DNA from: Streptomyces wuyuanensis
Lineage (GTDB): Bacteria; Actinomycetota; Actinomycetes; Streptomycetales; Streptomycetaceae
Assembly: GCF_900103455.1 (NCBI RefSeq)
Contig: NZ_FNHI01000004.1
Span: 310,001 to 374,000 of the forward strand
DNA length: 64,000 bases
Reading direction: 5' to 3'
Shown here: piece after piece, positions 26,661 to 34,845 of the stretch
Layout: each line of letters begins with the position of its first letter
How positions within the stretch are numbered: position 1 is the first letter of the stretch
Position numbers and translations under genes: made by a program
Notes under the pieces: generated by a model
What the model was told of the DNA's origin: nothing
The model's input: only the letters and a program-made list of their open reading frames with translations
Databases searched by the model: none

Positions 26661-29074
26661 GCGGTCGTGGAAGGGTCGCCCTGTGCGCCTACGCCGCCAC
26701 GCTGATGGCGGCGGCCGCGATGGTCCCGCTGGTCGATCCGTGGACGTGGCTGCTGCAGGCCGCGTTCCTGTCGGCACTGGTCGGCGGGGCCGGCGCCGCG
26801 GCGCGCCGGGTGCCGCTGGCGCGGCCGCTGACCGTCGCGGCCCAGGCCGTGCTGGCGCTGCTGATGCTCACGCTGGTCTTCGCCCGTGAGGACGCCGTGC
26901 TCGGGCTGGTCCCCGGGCCGGACGCCGTCGGCAGGCTCGGCGAGCTGCTGGCCACGGGCGCGCAGGACGTCGGCAGGTACGCCATCCCGGCCCCGGCGAC
27001 CGACGGCATCAAGCTGCTGCTGATCGGCGGGGTGCTGCTGATCGGCCTGGCCGTGGACGCGCTGGCCGTGACGTACCGGAGCGCCGCCCCCGCGGGTCTG
27101 CCGCTGCTGGCGCTGTTCTCGGTGGCCGCCGGACTGTCCGGGGGCGGGGCGGGCTGGTGGTGGTTCCTGCTGGCGGCCTCCGGATATCTGCTGCTTCTGC
27201 TGGCGGAGGGCCGGGACCGGCTGTCCCAGTGGGGCCGGGTCTTCGGTGGCGCTCCGCCGCGGGGCGGGGCGGGGTTCGACCGCGGGGACGGGACCGCGCA
27301 CGCGCCCGTGCGCACCGGCAGGCGGATCGGTGTGGCCGCGCTCGGCGTCGCCCTGGTCGTCCACTGGTCGCTGCCGGCCCTGGGCGGCGGTCTGATCGGC
27401 CGGGGCGGTGCCGGTGCCGGCGCGGGCTCGGGCGGCGGCACCATCAACGCGGTGAACCCGGTGGTGACGCTGCAGGACAGCCTGAACCAGCCCGAGAGCC
27501 GGGAGTGGCTCAAGTACAAGACGAACGCGAACGCCACCAACGACATGTATCTGCGGATCATGGCGCTCGACCAGTTCGACGGCGGGGCATGGAAGTTCTC
27601 GGTCCGCAAGGTGACCGACATCCCTGCCGAGCTCCCCCGCCCCGAGGGCCTGGGCGGCGGAGTGGCCACGACGGAGATCAGGACGAACATCTCCGCCGCG
27701 GGCGCCTACAAGCAGGGCTGGCTGCCCATGCCGTACCCCGCCACCAAGGTGGCCGTGGACGGCAAGTGGCGCTTCGACCCGGCCCGCCGCACGATCGTCG
27801 GCGACCGGGGGCAGACGACCGGCGGACTGCAGTACTCGGTCTCCAGCCTCCAGGTGAAGCCCACCGCGCGGCAGCTCGCCGAGGCGCCGAAGGCCCCGGC
27901 AGCGCTGCTGGAGGAGTACACCAAGGTGCCGGACACTCTGCCGGCCGATGTGGGATCCACCGCGCTACGGGTGACGCGGGGCGCCGCGAACGACTACGAG
28001 CGGGCGGTCAAGCTCCAGGACTGGTTCGCCGCGGACGGCGGCTTCACCTACGACACCCAGGTGGACTCGGGCGGCGGCGTCCAGGCGATCTCGCGGTTCC
28101 TGAAGAACAAGGAAGGGTTCTGCATCCACTTCTCGTTCTCCATGGCCGCCATGGCGCGGACCCTGGGGATACCGGCCCGGGTCGCGGTGGGGTTCACGCC
28201 CGGCACGCCCGCGGCGGACGGGGCGCGGTCCGTCAGCAACCAGGACGCCCACGCCTGGCCCGAGCTGTACTTCGAGGGCGCGGGGTGGACCCGGTTCGAA
28301 CCGACGCCGACGCGGGGCAACGCGCCCGACTACACGCGCGCGGCCACCCCGTCCGGCGGGCCGAGCAGCCCGGCGGAGCCGGAGGACGCCGCGTCGATGG
28401 CGGTGCCGGCCGCCCCGTCGCAGTCGTCCGACTGCTCCCCGCAGGAGCGCCGGCTCGGCGAGTGCGGGGCCACGGCGCCGCAGGACGTCTCGGAGTCCGG
28501 GGACGGGGGCTCCTCGCTCGCCACGGTCCTGACGTGGACCGGGGGGATCGCCGCTCTGGCGGCGGTCCCGCTGCTGCCGATGCTGTGGCGGACGAGACAG
28601 CGCAGGTTCCGGCTCGGCTCCGGAGGCCGTACCGCTGAGGAGGCCGCGGCGCGGACCCTCCTGGTCTGGCAGGAGATCGCGGACACCGCCTGGGACCACG
28701 GCATCCCGCCGGACGAGTCGCTGTCGCCGAGGAAGGCGGCCGCGCGCATCGTCCGCCTAGGCCGGCTGGACGGCGCACCCGCGGACTCGGTGCACCGGGT
28801 GGCCCACGCGGTGGAGCAGGTGCTGTACGCGCCGAGGCCCACTCCGGGAACGGGGCTGGCCGAGGATGCCGGCCGGGTGCGGGCGGGTCTGGGAGAGCGG
28901 GCCGGCCGGGTCGGGAGCCTGCGTGCGCTGCTGCTGCCGCGCTCCGCGGTGCGGGTCGTATGGGCGTGCTCGGAGCGCTGGAACGCGCTCGTGGGCCGCG
29001 CGGCCGATGCCCGCCGCCGGCTCGTGGACCGTGCGATGGCACAGCTGCGCAGGCCGCTGCGGCAGCGGGGGTGA
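26657..29074 (+). CDS. TgpA-like membrane transglutaminase-core protein
   Basis: An 805-residue protein. Membrane helices fill about 1-250 (DUF3488 type), then an extracytoplasmic transglutaminase core with catalytic C489 in KEGFCIHFSFSMAAMARTLG and H532 in DAHAWPELYFEGAGW, then another helix (about 625-650) and a C-terminal DUF4129-like cytoplasmic domain. It probably acts as a membrane-bound protease, amidase or crosslinker at the cell wall; the substrate is unknown. The ATG at 26657 overlaps the DUF58 stop (ATGA) and has GGGGG six bases upstream; an ATG two codons earlier is also possible. Third gene of the moxR operon. Confidence 0.92.
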   Translation: MSGRGRVALCAYAATLMAAAAMVPLVDPWTWLLQAAFLSALVGGAGAAARRVPLARPLTVAAQAVLALLMLTLVFAREDAVLGLVPGPDAVGRLGELLATGAQDVGRYAIPAPATDGIKLLLIGGVLLIGLAVDALAVTYRSAAPAGLPLLALFSVAAGLSGGGAGWWWFLLAASGYLLLLLAEGRDRLSQWGRVFGGAPPRGGAGFDRGDGTAHAPVRTGRRIGVAALGVALVVHWSLPALGGGLIGRGGAGAGAGSGGGTINAVNPVVTLQDSLNQPESREWLKYKTNANATNDMYLRIMALDQFDGGAWKFSVRKVTDIPAELPRPEGLGGGVATTEIRTNISAAGAYKQGWLPMPYPATKVAVDGKWRFDPARRTIVGDRGQTTGGLQYSVSSLQVKPTARQLAEAPKAPAALLEEYTKVPDTLPADVGSTALRVTRGAANDYERAVKLQDWFAADGGFTYDTQVDSGGGVQAISRFLKNKEGFCIHFSFSMAAMARTLGIPARVAVGFTPGTPAADGARSVSNQDAHAWPELYFEGAGWTRFEPTPTRGNAPDYTRAATPSGGPSSPAEPEDAASMAVPAAPSQSSDCSPQERRLGECGATAPQDVSESGDGGSSLATVLTWTGGIAALAAVPLLPMLWRTRQRRFRLGSGGRTAEEAAARTLLVWQEIADTAWDHGIPPDESLSPRKAAARIVRLGRLDGAPADSVHRVAHAVEQVLYAPRPTPGTGLAEDAGRVRAGLGERAGRVGSLRALLLPRSAVRVVWACSERWNALVGRAADARRRLVDRAMAQLRRPLRQRG

Positions 29075-29085
29075 CGAGCCCGGGG

Positions 29086-29120
29086 CCGGGCCAGGCGGGG
29101 CGACGTCCCGCCTGGCCCGG
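29086..29120 (+). terminator. 14-bp perfect hairpin after the transglutaminase gene
   Basis: CCGGGCCAGGCGGG (29086-29099) and its complement (29107-29120) flank a seven-base loop, 11 bases after the stop. Partial copies follow: GGTCCTTGTGCG occurs at 29119-29130 and again at 29163-29174. Confidence 0.75.
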
Positions 29121-29292
29121 TCCTTGTGCGCGATCGCCTGGCCCGGCCCTTTCGCCTGACCCGGTCCTTGTGCGGGGACGGGGGCCGGCCCCGGTTGCGA
29201 GGGTCGCCGGGCCCGGGACGGGGCGTGGTCGCGAGGGCCGTGGCGCCCAGGAGGGGGATGGGGTGTCGCACCTAAACGGACGGGCGGACGCG

Positions 29293-29324
29293 TGAGGGGT
29301 GACCGCCGTGGCGGTCACCCCTCA
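29293..29324. terminator. 14-bp perfect hairpin between convergent genes
   Basis: TGAGGGGTGACCGC (29293-29306) and its exact complement (29311-29324) surround the loop CGTG. It lies 41 bases past the end of the minus-strand DUF3040 gene and likely stops transcription from that side, and possibly read-through from the moxR operon. I see no gene in 29121-29292. Confidence 0.7.
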
Positions 29325-29365
29325 GCCGATTCGTCAGATGCGTGGACGTGGACGTCACACGGGGC

Positions 29366-29758
29366 TCAGTGGCCCTGCTCGTCGCGGCGGCGCTGCCACC
29401 GCTGCTCGATCCGGTCCATCATCGACCGGCGCTGCCTGGGCTGTCGGCGCGTGGCCTCGGCCCCGGGGTTGCTTTGCTCACCCGGCTTCGGCGCCTTGCG
29501 CCAGCCGGTGACCGCCAGGACCGCACAGCCGAGCATGACGAGAAAACCCACCACGCTGATCCAGATCTGCTGGGCGACCATTCCGGCCATGAGGAGCGCG
29601 ATACCCACCAGGAAGCCGGCGACCGCTTGGTAGACCCGTCGTCGGGTGTACGTACGCAGCCCGCTTCCCTCAAGCGCTGTCGCGAACTTGGGATCTTCGG
29701 CGTACAGCGCTCGCTCCATCTGCTCGAGCATTCGCTGCTCGTGCTCCGAGAGCGGCAC
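29366..29758 (-). CDS. DUF3040 membrane protein
   Basis: A 130-residue protein starting MPLSEHEQRMLEQMERALYAEDPKFA, the hallmark of the actinobacterial DUF3040 family. Two adjacent membrane helices lie at about 43-85. The C-terminus is basic and Arg/Gln-rich. Function is unknown. The upstream gap (29759-30041) holds no gene but has a 12-bp direct repeat CATGCCGGATCG at about 29873 and 29925 that may be part of its control region. Confidence 0.93.
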   Translation of the reverse strand: MPLSEHEQRMLEQMERALYAEDPKFATALEGSGLRTYTRRRVYQAVAGFLVGIALLMAGMVAQQIWISVVGFLVMLGCAVLAVTGWRKAPKPGEQSNPGAEATRRQPRQRRSMMDRIEQRWQRRRDEQGH

Positions 29759-30041
29759 GGAGTCCTCCTAGTCGTCGGTCGCGGGGGGCGACCGGTATGC
29801 GGCCCTTTCAGGATAGGCAGGGAATCGCCCCCGTGAAACCCGCCGAGTGCCCGATTGCCCTTCGGGGCCTGCCATGCCGGATCGACTGCTGAGGCGTTGA
29901 TTCCCCAACCGCCTGTCCGTCATGCCGGATCGTGTCCCCCGATCATACGGGGCGAACGCCTCGATCGGGGGGCCTGTGGCGTACTCCATCTGCAGCTGCG
30001 TGGCTGATCAGCGGCGGGGCCACGGCACCGGGTGCCCGAGA

Positions 30042-30830
30042 TCAGCCGCGCTTCTCGCCGAGGACGTGGAGCTGCGTGGCGACGGCGTGGAACGCGGGCG
30101 ACTCGGCGGCGGCCTCCTCCAGCTTGAGCAGGGCCTCCAGCGCCCCCGGCTCCGTGTCCACGAGCACCCCCGGGACGAGGTCCGCGAAGACCCGCACACC
30201 GTGCACGGACGCGATCTCGAGGCCCGAGTCGCCGACGAGTTGCGTGAGCTGCTCGGCCGTGAACCGGCGCGGCGTCGGGTCGCCCTCGCCCCACCGCCCC
30301 GCCGGGTCGCCGAGCGCCCGCCGGGCCTCGGTGAAGTGCCCGGCCAGGGCCCTGGCCAGGACGGCGCCGCCGAGCCCGGCGGCGAGCAGGCTGAGGGCGC
30401 CTCCCGGGCGCAGGGCCTCCACCGCGTTCCGCACGCCTTCGGCCGGGTCCTCGACGTACTCGAGCACGCCGTGGAACAGCACGGCGTCGAAGCCGCCGCG
30501 CTCCACCACGTCGAACAGCCCGTGGACATCGCCCTGGACCCCGCGCACCCGGTCGGCCACCCCGGCCTCGGCCGCCCGCCGCTCCAGTGCGAACAGCGCG
30601 TTGGGGCTGGGGTCGACCACGGTGACGCGGTGGCCGAGGCGAGCCGCGGGCACGGCGAAGTTGCCGGAACCGCCACCGGTGTCGAGGACGTCCAGGGCGT
30701 CCCGTCCGGTCGCCTTGGCCCGGCGGTCCAGTGCGTCCCTGAGCACCTCCCAGACGACGGCCGTGCGAAGGGAGGCGCGGGACGGGGTCTCCCCACGGCG
30801 AGGCCGAACGGGGGGCGTCTGGTCCGACAC
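30042..30830 (-). CDS. Class I SAM-dependent methyltransferase
   Basis: A 262-residue Rossmann methyltransferase with the SAM motif VLDTGGGSGNFAVPAARLG (about 48-66) and the acidic ribose-binding segment VTVVDPSPNALFALERRAAEAG. The post-motif region LFHGVLEYVEDPAEGVRNAVEALRPGG is typical of Methyltransf_11/25 members. The layout resembles CmoA/SmtA-like enzymes, but the substrate cannot be told. The GTG start has GAGGAG nine bases upstream. Confidence 0.88.
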   Translation of the reverse strand: MSDQTPPVRPRRGETPSRASLRTAVVWEVLRDALDRRAKATGRDALDVLDTGGGSGNFAVPAARLGHRVTVVDPSPNALFALERRAAEAGVADRVRGVQGDVHGLFDVVERGGFDAVLFHGVLEYVEDPAEGVRNAVEALRPGGALSLLAAGLGGAVLARALAGHFTEARRALGDPAGRWGEGDPTPRRFTAEQLTQLVGDSGLEIASVHGVRVFADLVPGVLVDTEPGALEALLKLEEAAAESPAFHAVATQLHVLGEKRG

Positions 30831-30998
30831 GGCAGTTGACTCCTCGGCGCGGGTGCCGCCCCTGCTGACGGGGCGTGAACGGTGCAGGCTGGCTCCACCC
30901 TATTGCCTCGGCCGGGCGCCCCGGTCATCCCACGGTGTCCCCGCGCCCGCCCGCCGGCACGCCCGCCGCGGACAGTCCCCGCCTCCGGTCCCCGCAGC

Positions 30999-31031
30999 CT
31001 CCCCGCGCCCGGTGAGCGGGCGCGGGGAGGT
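30999..31031 (-). terminator. 14-bp perfect hairpin after the HEPN gene
   Basis: CCTCCCCGCGCCCG (30999-31012) and its complement (31018-31031) flank GTGAG. It starts 4 bases after the stop of the minus-strand HEPN-fold gene. Confidence 0.75.
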
Positions 31032-31035
31032 TCGC

Positions 31036-31611
31036 TCATCCCGCGGCGCCCTCGGGCCGTCCTACCGAGCCCTCCCGCCCCGCCTGCTCGGGCCCCGCCT
31101 GCTCGGGCCTCGGCTGCGGCAGTACCGGCTGGAGCACCAGCATCCGCTCCACCAGCCTGAGGAACATGCCCACGTCGCGGAGCAGGTCGTCGGCGTCTCG
31201 GCTGCCGGCGGCACCCCGGATGCCCGCCTCGGCGCGGGCCCGGCGTTCGGCGCCGGAGGCGAAGAGGGCGCTCCACTCGGTGAGCTCCGGGGCGATCTCC
31301 GGCAGGACCTCCCAGGCGGAGCGTATGCGTGCCCGGCGGCGGGGGGTGGTCTCCGGCCGCCCGCGCGCGGCCAGGACGGCCGCGGCGGTGCGCAGCGCGG
31401 CGAGATGGGCGGTGGCGTACCGCTCGTTGGGGGTCTCCAGGCGCGCGGCGTCTTCCAGCCCCGCCCTCGCCTGGGCGAGCAGGTCGAGTGCGGCAGGGGG
31501 CGCGGACGAACGCCGCAGCACGGGGTGGACGTCGCTCGCGGATCCGGTCGGTGAGGGGGCAGGGCCGCCTGCGCGGGGCCGACGTGCGGCAGCGGCGTAC
31601 GAGCTGGCCAT
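31036..31611 (-). CDS. SAV_6107-family HEPN-domain protein
   Basis: A 191-residue, mostly helical protein. After a disordered Pro/Ser-rich start, the core (about 35-165) contains LDLLAQARAGLEDAARLETPNERYATAHLAALRTAAAVLAARG and a C-terminal helix DADDLLRDVGMFLRLVERML. This pattern matches the streptomycete SAV_6107 HEPN family as I recall it. HEPN domains are often nucleic-acid or nucleotide binding, sometimes RNases, but I do not see the RNase R-x4-6-H motif clearly. The ATG at 31611 has AGGAGG six bases upstream. It is divergent from the PP2C gene. Confidence 0.82.
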   Translation of the reverse strand: MASSYAAAARRPRAGGPAPSPTGSASDVHPVLRRSSAPPAALDLLAQARAGLEDAARLETPNERYATAHLAALRTAAAVLAARGRPETTPRRRARIRSAWEVLPEIAPELTEWSALFASGAERRARAEAGIRGAAGSRDADDLLRDVGMFLRLVERMLVLQPVLPQPRPEQAGPEQAGREGSVGRPEGAAG

Positions 31612-31662
31612 GACGAGCCTCCTGTCGTCGGGTGACGGCACTCCGGCCGTACGTGAACCATG

Positions 31663-31676
31663 GTGGTGGCCACCAC
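31663..31676. promoter_or_regulatory. 14-bp palindrome GTGGTGGCCACCAC in divergent gap
   Basis: A perfect palindrome midway in the 219-bp gap between the divergent HEPN and PP2C genes; it could be a shared operator. Its composition is close to the local background, so it may be chance. Confidence 0.3.
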
Positions 31677-31830
31677 TGACAATTCGCCCTGACCTGGGCT
31701 TGTCCCGGGCGAAGGGGGTCTCCCGCCCTCTGTGTGCGGGCCCGCCGACAAGGGCGAGCGGGCCGGACGGCCGCCGGGCTAAGGTGATTCGAGGAGCACG
31801 GCGGAGCATGTGGGACATCCCGGAGCGGTC

Positions 31831-32679
31831 ATGCGGGAACGACGCGGTGACCCGCCCGAAAGTGCGCAGGCCCTCCTCGTCACCCTCGGGCGTCTCGTGG
31901 ACCAGGCCCTGGAGCGGATCAGGCTCCAGCAGGCCCGTGTCGAGCTGGCCGTGGCCATGCAGCGCCACATGCTCCCCCCGGCCCTTCCGGAGCTTCCGGG
32001 TCTGCGGATCGCGGCCCGTTACGCGCCCGCCGGGGACGGGCTGGACGTGGGCGGCGACTGGTACGACGCCTTCGTGATGCTGGACGGATCGCTCGGACTG
32101 GCGATCGGCGACGTCCAGGGACACGACATGGAGGCGGTCGCGTTCATGGGGCAGGTCCGCACGAGCCTGCGGGCACTCGCCCAGGCGACGAGCGATCCGC
32201 GCCAGGTGCTGGGCCGTGCCAACGACCTGCTCATCTCGATGGGCTACGGCCTGTTCGCCACCTGCTGTTTCCTGAGGTTCGACCCGGTCACCCGCGATCT
32301 CCACGTGTCCCGGGCAGGCCATGTGCCGATGGTGTGGGCCACCGCGGGCGGCGGCTACGGCGTCGCGCTGGACCGGGGTGGTCCGCCCCTCGGGATCCTG
32401 GTGGGCGAGCGGTACCCGGTGACGCACCGGCGGCTGATGGAGCCGGGCGTGCTCGTCCTGCTCACGGACGGGGTGGTGGAGGGGCCGAGCTACCCGATGG
32501 AGGCCGGTCTGGCCGAGGTGGCCAAGCTGGTGCGGACCGGATTCGACGCCGACCCCGACGTGCTCGCCTCCGCAGTCATCAAAGTGGCCGACCTGACCGG
32601 CCACCGGGACGACGCCGCGGTGCTCGTGGTCCGCTACGACGGCCCGGCCCCCTCCTCCGGCCCCTCCGGCAGGCCCTGA
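31831..32679 (+). CDS. PP2C-type (SpoIIE/RsbU-like) serine phosphatase
   Basis: A stand-alone phosphatase domain of 282 residues. Metal and substrate motifs are ARYAPAGDGLDVGGDWYDAF, IGDVQGHDMEAVAFMGQ, LLTDGVVEGP and TGHRDDAAVLVVRYD. A short helix LVTLGRLVDQALERIRLQQARVELAVAMQRHMLP precedes it, as in RsbU-type enzymes that dephosphorylate anti-anti-sigma factors. There is no PAS, GAF or kinase domain. I prefer the ATG at 31831 (GGAG five bases upstream); a GTG at 31810 adds seven residues. A stand-alone MASE1 sensor gene follows 45 bases later. Confidence 0.92.
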   Translation: MRERRGDPPESAQALLVTLGRLVDQALERIRLQQARVELAVAMQRHMLPPALPELPGLRIAARYAPAGDGLDVGGDWYDAFVMLDGSLGLAIGDVQGHDMEAVAFMGQVRTSLRALAQATSDPRQVLGRANDLLISMGYGLFATCCFLRFDPVTRDLHVSRAGHVPMVWATAGGGYGVALDRGGPPLGILVGERYPVTHRRLMEPGVLVLLTDGVVEGPSYPMEAGLAEVAKLVRTGFDADPDVLASAVIKVADLTGHRDDAAVLVVRYDGPAPSSGPSGRP

Positions 32680-32724
32680 CGCGGCCGACTCGCCGCCCCG
32701 TCACCGGCGAAGGAAACTGCTGTC

Positions 32725-33672
32725 GTGCGCAATGAGGAGATCCGGCGTTACGGCTCGTTGGCGTTGCGGATCCTCGCTGTGGCCGCGTTCTACTACGGCT
32801 CCGCCAGGCTCGGGCTGCTCCAGCAGTTGGTGCGCGGCCAGGTCACCCCGCTGTGGCCGCCGACGGGCGTGGCGCTCGCCGGTCTGCTGTTCTTCGGGCT
32901 GCGGATCTGGCCCGGTATCGCGCTCGGCGCGTTCCTGGTCAACTTCTCCATCGGCCCGACGCCTTTCGCGGTGCTGGCCATCGCCGCCGGGAACACCGCC
33001 GCACCGGTCTGCGCGTACCTGATGCTGCGCCGGGCGCGGTTCCGGCAGGAACTGGACCGGCTGCGGGACGTACTGGCGCTCGTCTTCCTCGGGGCGCTGG
33101 GCGGCATGCTCGTCAGTTCGACCGTCGGCGCCACGACCCTGGTCCTGGCCGGAGGGCTGGATCCCGATCGCTTCTGGCCCGCGTGGTCGGTCTGGTGGAC
33201 GGGGGACGCGATGGGGGTGCTGGTCGTCACGCCGTTCCTGCTCGTGCTGCGCCGGGCCCGGTGGCCCGTCCCCGCGGGGCCGGCCCGCTGGACGGAGGCG
33301 GCGGCACTGGGGCTCTGCACGCTCGGCGTCACGCTGCTGGCGACCTCGACGACCAACTCGTCGCTGCTGTTCCTGGTCTTCCCGTGCCTGATCTGGGCGG
33401 CTTTCCGGTTCCAGCTGGCAGGGGCCGCTCCGTGCGCGCTGGTGGTGTCGACTCTCGCGATCATGGCCGCGGCCAGGCGGTTCGGGCCGTTCGCCGGGCA
33501 CGACCTGTTCGCGAACATGGTCACGCTGCAGGCCTTCAACGGAGCAACCGCACTGACGGCGCTGCTGATGGCGGCCGTCATCACCGAGCGGAACCAGACC
33601 CACGAGGAGATCAAGCGCGTCTGCGCCCGGCTCGCCGAGATGGTGGCGGGAGTCGAACCGCGCGACCGCTGA
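32725..33672 (+). CDS. Stand-alone MASE1-type membrane sensor
   Basis: A 315-residue integral membrane protein with about eight helices over residues 10-290. MASE1 hallmarks are LGLLQQLVRGQVTPLWPPTGVALAGLLFFGLRIWPGIALGAFLVN and WSVWWTGDAMGVLVVTPFLL. MASE1 is usually the sensory input of histidine kinases, GGDEF enzymes or SpoIIE phosphatases, but here the protein ends 25 residues after the last helix with no output domain. The phosphatase gene just upstream (45-bp gap) is the obvious candidate partner. Start GTG at 32725; AAGGAAA is somewhat distant. Confidence 0.9.
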   Translation: MRNEEIRRYGSLALRILAVAAFYYGSARLGLLQQLVRGQVTPLWPPTGVALAGLLFFGLRIWPGIALGAFLVNFSIGPTPFAVLAIAAGNTAAPVCAYLMLRRARFRQELDRLRDVLALVFLGALGGMLVSSTVGATTLVLAGGLDPDRFWPAWSVWWTGDAMGVLVVTPFLLVLRRARWPVPAGPARWTEAAALGLCTLGVTLLATSTTNSSLLFLVFPCLIWAAFRFQLAGAAPCALVVSTLAIMAAARRFGPFAGHDLFANMVTLQAFNGATALTALLMAAVITERNQTHEEIKRVCARLAEMVAGVEPRDR

Positions 33673-33697
33673 ATCCCCGCCGAACTCCCCACCCGTT

Positions 33698-33744
33698 TTG
33701 CTTCGTTCCCGGGTTCGGAGTAGCTTTTGCACTGACCAGTCAGT
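33698..33744 (+). promoter_or_regulatory. Promoter with overlapping TetR-type operator for the ATPase-Pip-TetR operon
   Basis: TTGCTT (33698-33703), 17 bases, TAGCTT (33721-33726) make a good promoter. The perfect palindrome ACTGAC-CA-GTCAGT at 33731-33744 covers the expected transcription start. The spacing and sequence are typical of TetR operators, and a TetR gene is the third gene of this operon. Binding should block initiation. The ribosome site GGGGGAG follows at 33754-33760. Confidence 0.75.
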
Positions 33745-33765
33745 TCAAAAAAAGGGGGAGGCCGC

Positions 33766-34845
33766 GTGGACAGCCCACACGGGGCAGCCGTACGAGCCGA
33801 GGGCTTCGGCCTGGAGGGGCCGCGCGGCTGGGCGTTCCGGAGGGTGGACGTCGAGGCCGGCCCGGGCTCGCTCGTCGCGATCGAGGGCCCGTCCGGCTCG
33901 GGCCGCACCTGCCTGCTGCTCGCACTCACCGGACGCATGAAGCCGACGGATGGGCACGCGGAGGTGGGCGGGCTGCGGCTGCCGCGCAAGATGGCGGCCG
34001 TCCGCCGCATCAGCGCGCTGGGCCCGGTCCCGGGGGTGAGCGACCTCGACCCGGCGCTCACCGTCGCCGAGCATCTGCGGGAGCGTGCGCTGATGCAGCG
34101 GCGGTTCGACGGTTCGCTCCGGGCGCTGCTGCGGCCGCCGGGGGAACGGGCCGCGGCGGCCCGGGCGCGGATCGAAGAAGCCCTGGCGAGCGTCGGGCTC
34201 GAGGTGGACGCCCTGCCGAAAGGGGGGCGCACGGCCGTAAGGGATCTCGAGCGGCTCGAGGCGCTCCGCCTCTCCGTGGCCCTCGCCCTGATCGGCCGTC
34301 CGCGGTTGCTGGCCGTCGACGACGCGGACCTCAAGCTCTCCGAGGCGGACCGGGCGCAGGCGTGGGGACTCCTCCGGGACATCGCGGCCGAGGGCACGAC
34401 GGTGCTCATGGTCTGCAGCGAGGCGCCGAAGGACGCCGTCGTGGTCCGCACGGGTACGGGGGCGTCCCACTCGGCCGCGGCCGGGAAGCCCGGCGACGGG
34501 GCGCCGGAGGGGACGGCCCCCGGCATCGAGGTGGTTCCTGCGGCCAAGGCCGCCGGGACCGCCGGGACCGCCGGGGCTGCCGAGGCCACCGAGGCGGAGC
34601 CGGTCGCGTCCCCGGCCGAGGCCGCCACCGCCGACCCGGACACCGGCACCACCCCGGCCACCGGCACGGAACCCGGCACGACCCCGGACACCGGCACCAC
34701 CCCGGCCACCGGGGCAGAACCCGGCACGACCGCAGAAGCCGCAGGCACCGGCACCGGCGACCCCGTGCGCGGCGGCAGGACCGGGAAGACGAACGAGACC
34801 GAGGAGGGGGCGGCCGATGCGCTCGCCGAAACTGGCCGCGCTTGA
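33766..34845 (+). CDS. Degenerate ABC ATPase-like protein paired with YhgE/Pip
   Basis: The N-terminal ~230 residues have the ABC ATPase fold, but its catalytic motifs are altered. Walker A reads GPSGSGRT (41-48) with Arg in place of the invariant Lys. No LSGGQ is present (the segment is RDLERLEALRLSVALALIGRP). Walker B ends LLAVDD, with Asp instead of the catalytic Glu. The H-loop position reads VLMVCSE with no His. The C-terminal ~115 residues are Thr/Pro/Gly/Ala/Glu-rich with a 16-residue tandem repeat. It likely acts as a non-hydrolysing or very slow partner of the membrane protein it overlaps by 29 bases. Start GTG with GGGGGAG. Confidence 0.85.
   Translation: MDSPHGAAVRAEGFGLEGPRGWAFRRVDVEAGPGSLVAIEGPSGSGRTCLLLALTGRMKPTDGHAEVGGLRLPRKMAAVRRISALGPVPGVSDLDPALTVAEHLRERALMQRRFDGSLRALLRPPGERAAAARARIEEALASVGLEVDALPKGGRTAVRDLERLEALRLSVALALIGRPRLLAVDDADLKLSEADRAQAWGLLRDIAAEGTTVLMVCSEAPKDAVVVRTGTGASHSAAAGKPGDGAPEGTAPGIEVVPAAKAAGTAGTAGAAEATEAEPVASPAEAATADPDTGTTPATGTEPGTTPDTGTTPATGAEPGTTAEAAGTGTGDPVRGGRTGKTNETEEGAADALAETGRA
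34639..34734 (+). repeat. Two tandem 48-bp repeats in the ATPase-like gene
   Basis: Units at 34639-34686 and 34687-34734 are nearly identical and encode the 16-residue unit DTGTTPATGxEPGTTx. They fall in the disordered tail and keep frame. Confidence 0.85.
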
